The translations under genes were made by a program, and so were the position numbers. The notes beneath the pieces are model-generated. The model saw only the letters and a list, made by a program, of their open reading frames with translations. It was not told the DNA's origin and did not search any database. Positions 60,149-64,000 of a stretch of DNA of 64,000 nucleotides are shown in pieces (the stretch's first letter is position 1; the number at the start of each line of letters is the position of its first letter). This stretch comes from Ancylostoma caninum (taxonomy: Eukaryota > Nematoda > Chromadorea > Rhabditida > Ancylostomatidae): assembly GCA_037903475.1 (NCBI GenBank), contig JBAJFG010000111.1, positions 2,728,001 through 2,792,000 on the forward strand, written 5' to 3'.

Positions 60149-60450
60149 TCACTGTTGAATGAACTGTATCGGTATAATCTTTACAAACTCAAAGCAAGAA
60201 TCCTTAACTGTTGATTGGCTGGCCTGAAAAAGAAGATAATACACAAGTAACGGTTAGCACTCAAGAGTCACCTTGTCTTTGCTGTTTAATTCAAAACTTC
60301 CAGTATTTTTTGCTGGAATGTTCCTTTGCATTTCTTTCACTACTATAAATGTAGTAAACGCCCGGATCTCTAAGCATTGCGTGCCTTTATCACAGGAATC
60401 ACTCTTCGTTACCTTAATTTCAACTCTTGTTATTGCCAAATATGAAATTT
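60149..60450 (-). CDS. Candidate last two exons of an unrecognised gene
   Basis: Minus-strand exon 60450-60272 (acceptor TTTTCTAG) encodes ISYLAITRVEIKVTKSDSC, then GTQCLEIRAFTTFIVVKE and SFELNSKDK. A 48-nt intron (GTGACT ... CTTTTTCAG) leads in phase to 60223-60149, encoding ASQSTVKDSCFEFVK and IQFIQQ, then TGA. Intron size and splice sites are typical for nematodes and the protein looks extracellular with paired cysteines. Upstream exons, perhaps including open minus-strand stretches at 60968-61180, were not fixed. Family unknown. Confidence 0.35.
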
Positions 60451-60528
60451 CTAGAAAATGCACATAATAAGACCGCCTCCGCTATGCTCTAACGAGAAAG
60501 TGAGATATTTCTTCGCGCTTATGTACGC

Positions 60529-60550
60529 ACACACACACATGCGCACACGT
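60529..60550 (+). repeat. CA microsatellite
   Basis: A short run of alternating CA with a few interruptions (ACGCACACACACACATGCGC). Confidence 0.6.
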
Positions 60551-61219
60551 GATAACGCCAAAATTAAAAGGGATCACCCTCTGCTCGCAAGAACTAAGAG
60601 AAATCCACTCAGACATTTCACTGCAGTGTCATTTATTGCATAATTCATCACTGAAGAGGTAGATCTTTTCCCTCGTACCTCAGAGTGTTTTCCTCTTTTT
60701 CCACAATATGGGCGGAGCCTGTGTCGTCCCAGGGAACTCATTCGCATTTCGTTCAGATTCTTCGTATTTATCAGTTCTGTCTCTACTAAATTGGCCAGCA
60801 GTACCTGATGCACTTCTCATTTCTATGTGATATTTATAGCAGGCGATTTCAACGGTATCATAGAGCTCTGAAGTTTAGAAAGTTTTCCTGAAATCCCGGA
60901 AATACTTCCAGAAAAAAATACATCCTCCAAATTCCTCAGCTGTCTACTTTTATTTGACCTGTATACTTTAGGTAACAACCCAGCTAATCCCTTTTTGCGA
61001 TAGAATTCGTTCCATTGCTGCCCAAAGCTTGAACGCCGTTTTTTCTGCACCTTCAATTCGATTTGGTTCCACAAAAGCTCTGCATACTCGTTTCGGCAAT
61101 GGCGATTTCCCTCTCACTGCGCGCATTTTGTGGCAGTATTCTGGAAGATTTGTCAAAATTGTTCTTTTTGCTAGGGCCATTAAAGAAGGGCACTGCTGTC
61201 ATTTCAGAGCCTTTTAATG

Positions 61220-62760
61220 TTGATGAATGATGATTCGGTTCTATTCAGTTGTATACATCTGCACTATTTTCTAGAGCCGTCAGCAGTTGTCACTGGTGAA
61301 AATGCTGGGTCACTACTGTGTGAAGGTCTTTTTAATAAAACTCAGAAACGAAAAGAAACCCACAGCGTGCTAAACGACACTAAATATTAATGAAATTTTG
61401 AAGAGTAGCAAGTTTTTCGAGTTACAGTAAGTGCCTAAAAAACTTTCTACAGTATAAACTATTACAAATTAAATTGTAGCTACAACTGCAGCTCTGGAAA
61501 CTCGCTTGTATTTACTTTTGCTACTTCATGAAAAAAAAACCACTATATGTATTCGTGAACTGGACAGAAAAAGCTGGAGAAGAATGTTTTTCTCAAACTA
61601 CATATTTCACTTCATTCTCCTTGCACGAAACATAATTTTTTTTTGTTAGAAGCCTTTCTGCAAATGTGTCAGCAAAGCCGCAATTACCACTTTATGCATA
61701 ACATCATCAGATGAGCAGAGTACATATCTCATTAGCTTGACGTCTAATTCTAAACTTCGTTGTTAGCAAACCCCAGCGTTTGTCTACCCTAGTCATGTGA
61801 TCTCGTCTTACTGTATTTCTCTAGGAACGGTGTGAAAAAAATTATGGCATTGAAACTTCTTCTCCAGACATTTGAAGTGTTTGTTGTTGTTCCCTCTCAC
61901 TCCTGTATGACGCATATTATTCTTGACGATCTGTATAATTACCCATTTAGCAGTATCGTTCGCTTGGGAAATGCGCTTGGCCCACCCCACTGGGACAACT
62001 GAAATATATTGCGTTCCTGCCCCAATCGTTTAGTGAACTGCGCTGTGGATTTCTCACTATATATCCTGTGGACAACACAAACAATAACAAGGGAAATTTG
62101 GAGGGCATCTGCTATAAATTTGGTGAACCAGTCTTTCTCTTAGAGTAGTCATTTCTCACTGTTGTAGTAGTCAATATTATCATTACCATTGCATTTTTCT
62201 AAACTTCGCATATTATAATGAACATTATGAATTCACTTTCAAAACTGCATCTAATACAGGTTTCATTTTTACTGCTGGGATTTCACAAGTCCTTGCAATG
62301 AACTCATTTACAAGTCACATTATTCAACAGTCTCATCCTTTTTTTCTGGAAGAAATCCTTCAGGTGCGTGAAGCTTCGGAAAATTGTAGTGGACAGCCTC
62401 AAAAAGTCGGGCATGTAGCACTTGATCCAGCTGGTGTTGCCCCGCCTACCGCCAGTTCTCCTCAAACTCCAAGCCAGGAGAGTATGTCCAGGAATACATC
62501 CATGCATTGCTGCAGCGAACCCGTTAGTGGTGGAATATGCAACTTTTATGTAGTCTGCGCGTCATCCTGGGCATTTCCATGAGCAAGTGAGCATCTATTC
62601 TGCTCGTGACTCCGTATTCCGCATACTTTGGATAATAAGAAGGCGTGCCATTGTTAATCAGCTGAGCCATCTTTGCTATTTATCCTGGTGACGATTACTA
62701 GGAGCGTTCTGGTTACTTTTTCGCGAATTCTTTGTTAAAAATCTGACAAATCCATTTAAA
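61220..62760. other. Non-coding stretch
   Basis: AT-rich, no convincing exon. The open frames at 62298-62582 plus and 62304-62507 minus are mutual shadows without motifs. Confidence 0.4.
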
Positions 62761-62764
62761 AATT

Positions 62765-63040
62765 TCATTGCAGAAGGTCTAGCAATTTAACACCTGAGTT
62801 TTCCAATTTACAATCTGTGCTGGTGGTGTCTATGTAAGTTATTAATCCAGAATGAATAGCGTCGTCATCCAGGTTGACAAAAAAAACACGACCTCGTGGA
62901 ATGAAGTATAAATAACCCCTCTCAAACATTACTAGCGCACAGCCTAATCCTAAACCTGGGACGGTTACCACTATAGCTAGTTTTTTCAACCTATTCCGTA
63001 CCCATTTCGGTTCCTTCACAAGTACGTCCTCTCTACTCAG
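62765..63040 (-). CDS. Candidate terminal exon with a membrane segment, unrecognised
   Basis: An open minus-strand stretch of 92 codons follows an acceptor-like AATACAG and runs to a TGA. It begins LSREDVLVKEPKWVRNRLKK, then a hydrophobic stretch (LAIVVTVPGLGLGCALVMF) and RGYLYFIPRGRVFFVNLDDD. There is no in-frame ATG at its start, so it would be an internal-to-last exon. No family is recognised and no partner exon was found. Confidence 0.25.
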   Translation of the reverse strand: MSREDVLVKEPKWVRNRLKKLAIVVTVPGLGLGCALVMFERGYLYFIPRGRVFFVNLDDDAIHSGLITYIDTTSTDCKLENSGVKLLDLLQ

Positions 63041-64000
63041 CTGTATTCATCCATATATTCGTCGTAATTCGGATTGCATCTCGCCTACGGCCAGGATTAA
63101 CCCAGTCCAATTGCCAGCGCAATACCGTGGATTGACTTTTTCGACCCACCATATGACCGCTTGACAAAGTGCCCACTCATTGCTGTGGTATGCGGCTGGA
63201 ATTACTAGTTGACCGGCATTCTTAGTTGGACAGTTCGGTGCCGTCAGCGCTCTTTTATTAAGAACATGACCAAAGAATATTCTCTACGTTGCTCTCTCTA
63301 TACCCACATCTTTGCGACGCCTTTCTTCCAGACAACAAAGCGAGCCTCATTCCGTATTCCGTTCTCTGAGGAAGCAAATCAACTCACTACAGACCCCTCA
63401 GCCTCTTGGACAAAGGCGTTCAGGGTCCTGCTAGTAGCTAGTGCTAGTTTACTCGTACAGTCACCTCAGCTCCATTGTAGTAATACTCTCAATCTCATAA
63501 AATTATACAATGTCGTGAATGCTATAGTAACTGCAGATTACTGTCTACCTCATACCCTCAGCAAATCGCCGGTTAGCATACGCGCCCTTCGTCACACTTC
63601 CGTCACTATCGCATTGTGTGTTTATGTGTGAGCAAAACGCTTGATGAGCCAATATCCTGGATAGAGCTACACATCCATATATCCGTATTTGTGTGAAGGA
63701 TGTACCTACATGATAATGAGAGTTGTTTACTCACTAATCCAGTCTTAGCACCTTTCGTGACGAATGAGAAATCATCGTCTTCGTTGGCTCCACCACTCAG
63801 TTACCTCCGTTCGCTCCCGCTGCTCCTTCTTCAGCTTATGTTTGGAGCCGCGTAAATAAAACAACATTGGTTTTGCATCGCTGCGCTCACTTCAACACAG
63901 CTACGTATACGTCTGACCACCAACCGCCTCGTAAATCGTGTTTACTAGTTACTACTTACTTAATGTTGTGTTGCCGAAAAGCCATTTACGTTTAGTGATG
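63041..64000. other. Window end, nothing recognised
   Basis: A 140-codon plus-strand frame (63209-63631) is Ser/Thr/Leu-rich without motifs. No other feature was seen. Confidence 0.35.

Noticed and set aside
1..64000. CRISPR arrays, bacterial operons, phage or viral genes
   Set aside because: No regular spacer-repeat array, no bacterial-type gene organisation and no viral replication or capsid motif was seen; all recognisable genes are intron-bearing nematode genes.

Overview
This window is eukaryotic and almost certainly nematode, most likely a parasitic strongylid of the hookworm type. Genes are broken into short exons with nematode splice sites (acceptors near TTTCAG, introns from about 48 nt). 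The families are nematode-typical: an ASP/SCP CAP-domain protein, a transthyretin-like protein, a small secreted thrombospondin-type-1 protein, a GT14 glycosyltransferase and synaptogyrin. Introns are long and repeat-filled, and gene density is well below that of C. elegans. No bacterial, CRISPR or viral gene was recognised.

Layout. 1-2.3 kb: CAP-domain secreted protein (-), five exons resolved. 2.3-4.5 kb: non-coding. 4.5-5.3 kb: five-exon TSP1 secreted protein (+). 6.0-9.9 kb: complete ten-exon type II membrane GT14 glycosyltransferase (-). 10.3-12.9 kb: three-exon transthyretin-like protein (-), whose first intron holds SINE-type composite repeats. 15.0-22.0 kb: synaptogyrin (-), five exons resolved, with a 5.6-kb intron carrying a dead Tc1/mariner copy. 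23.0-24.1 kb: cluster of tRNA-derived SINE copies.

24.7-36.8 kb: a set of minus-strand open segments with good splice sites and mostly compatible phases. I read them as one unrecognised multi-exon gene, interrupted by two MITE-like or repeated elements. 37-58 kb: mostly non-coding, with MITEs at 43.6 and 54.4 kb and small candidate genes at 44.5-45.3 kb and 46.3-46.4 kb. 58.4-60.0 kb: a full composite SINE next to a mariner relic. 60.1-60.5 and 62.8-63.0 kb: two more unassigned minus-strand exon groups.

Together the recognised genes are three secreted cysteine-containing proteins (CAP, TSP1, TTR-like), a Golgi branching glycosyltransferase and a synaptic-vesicle protein. I see no operon; close neighbours mostly have their own poly(A) signal. 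All exon models were read by eye from splice sites, reading frame and family motifs and have not been tested against transcripts.
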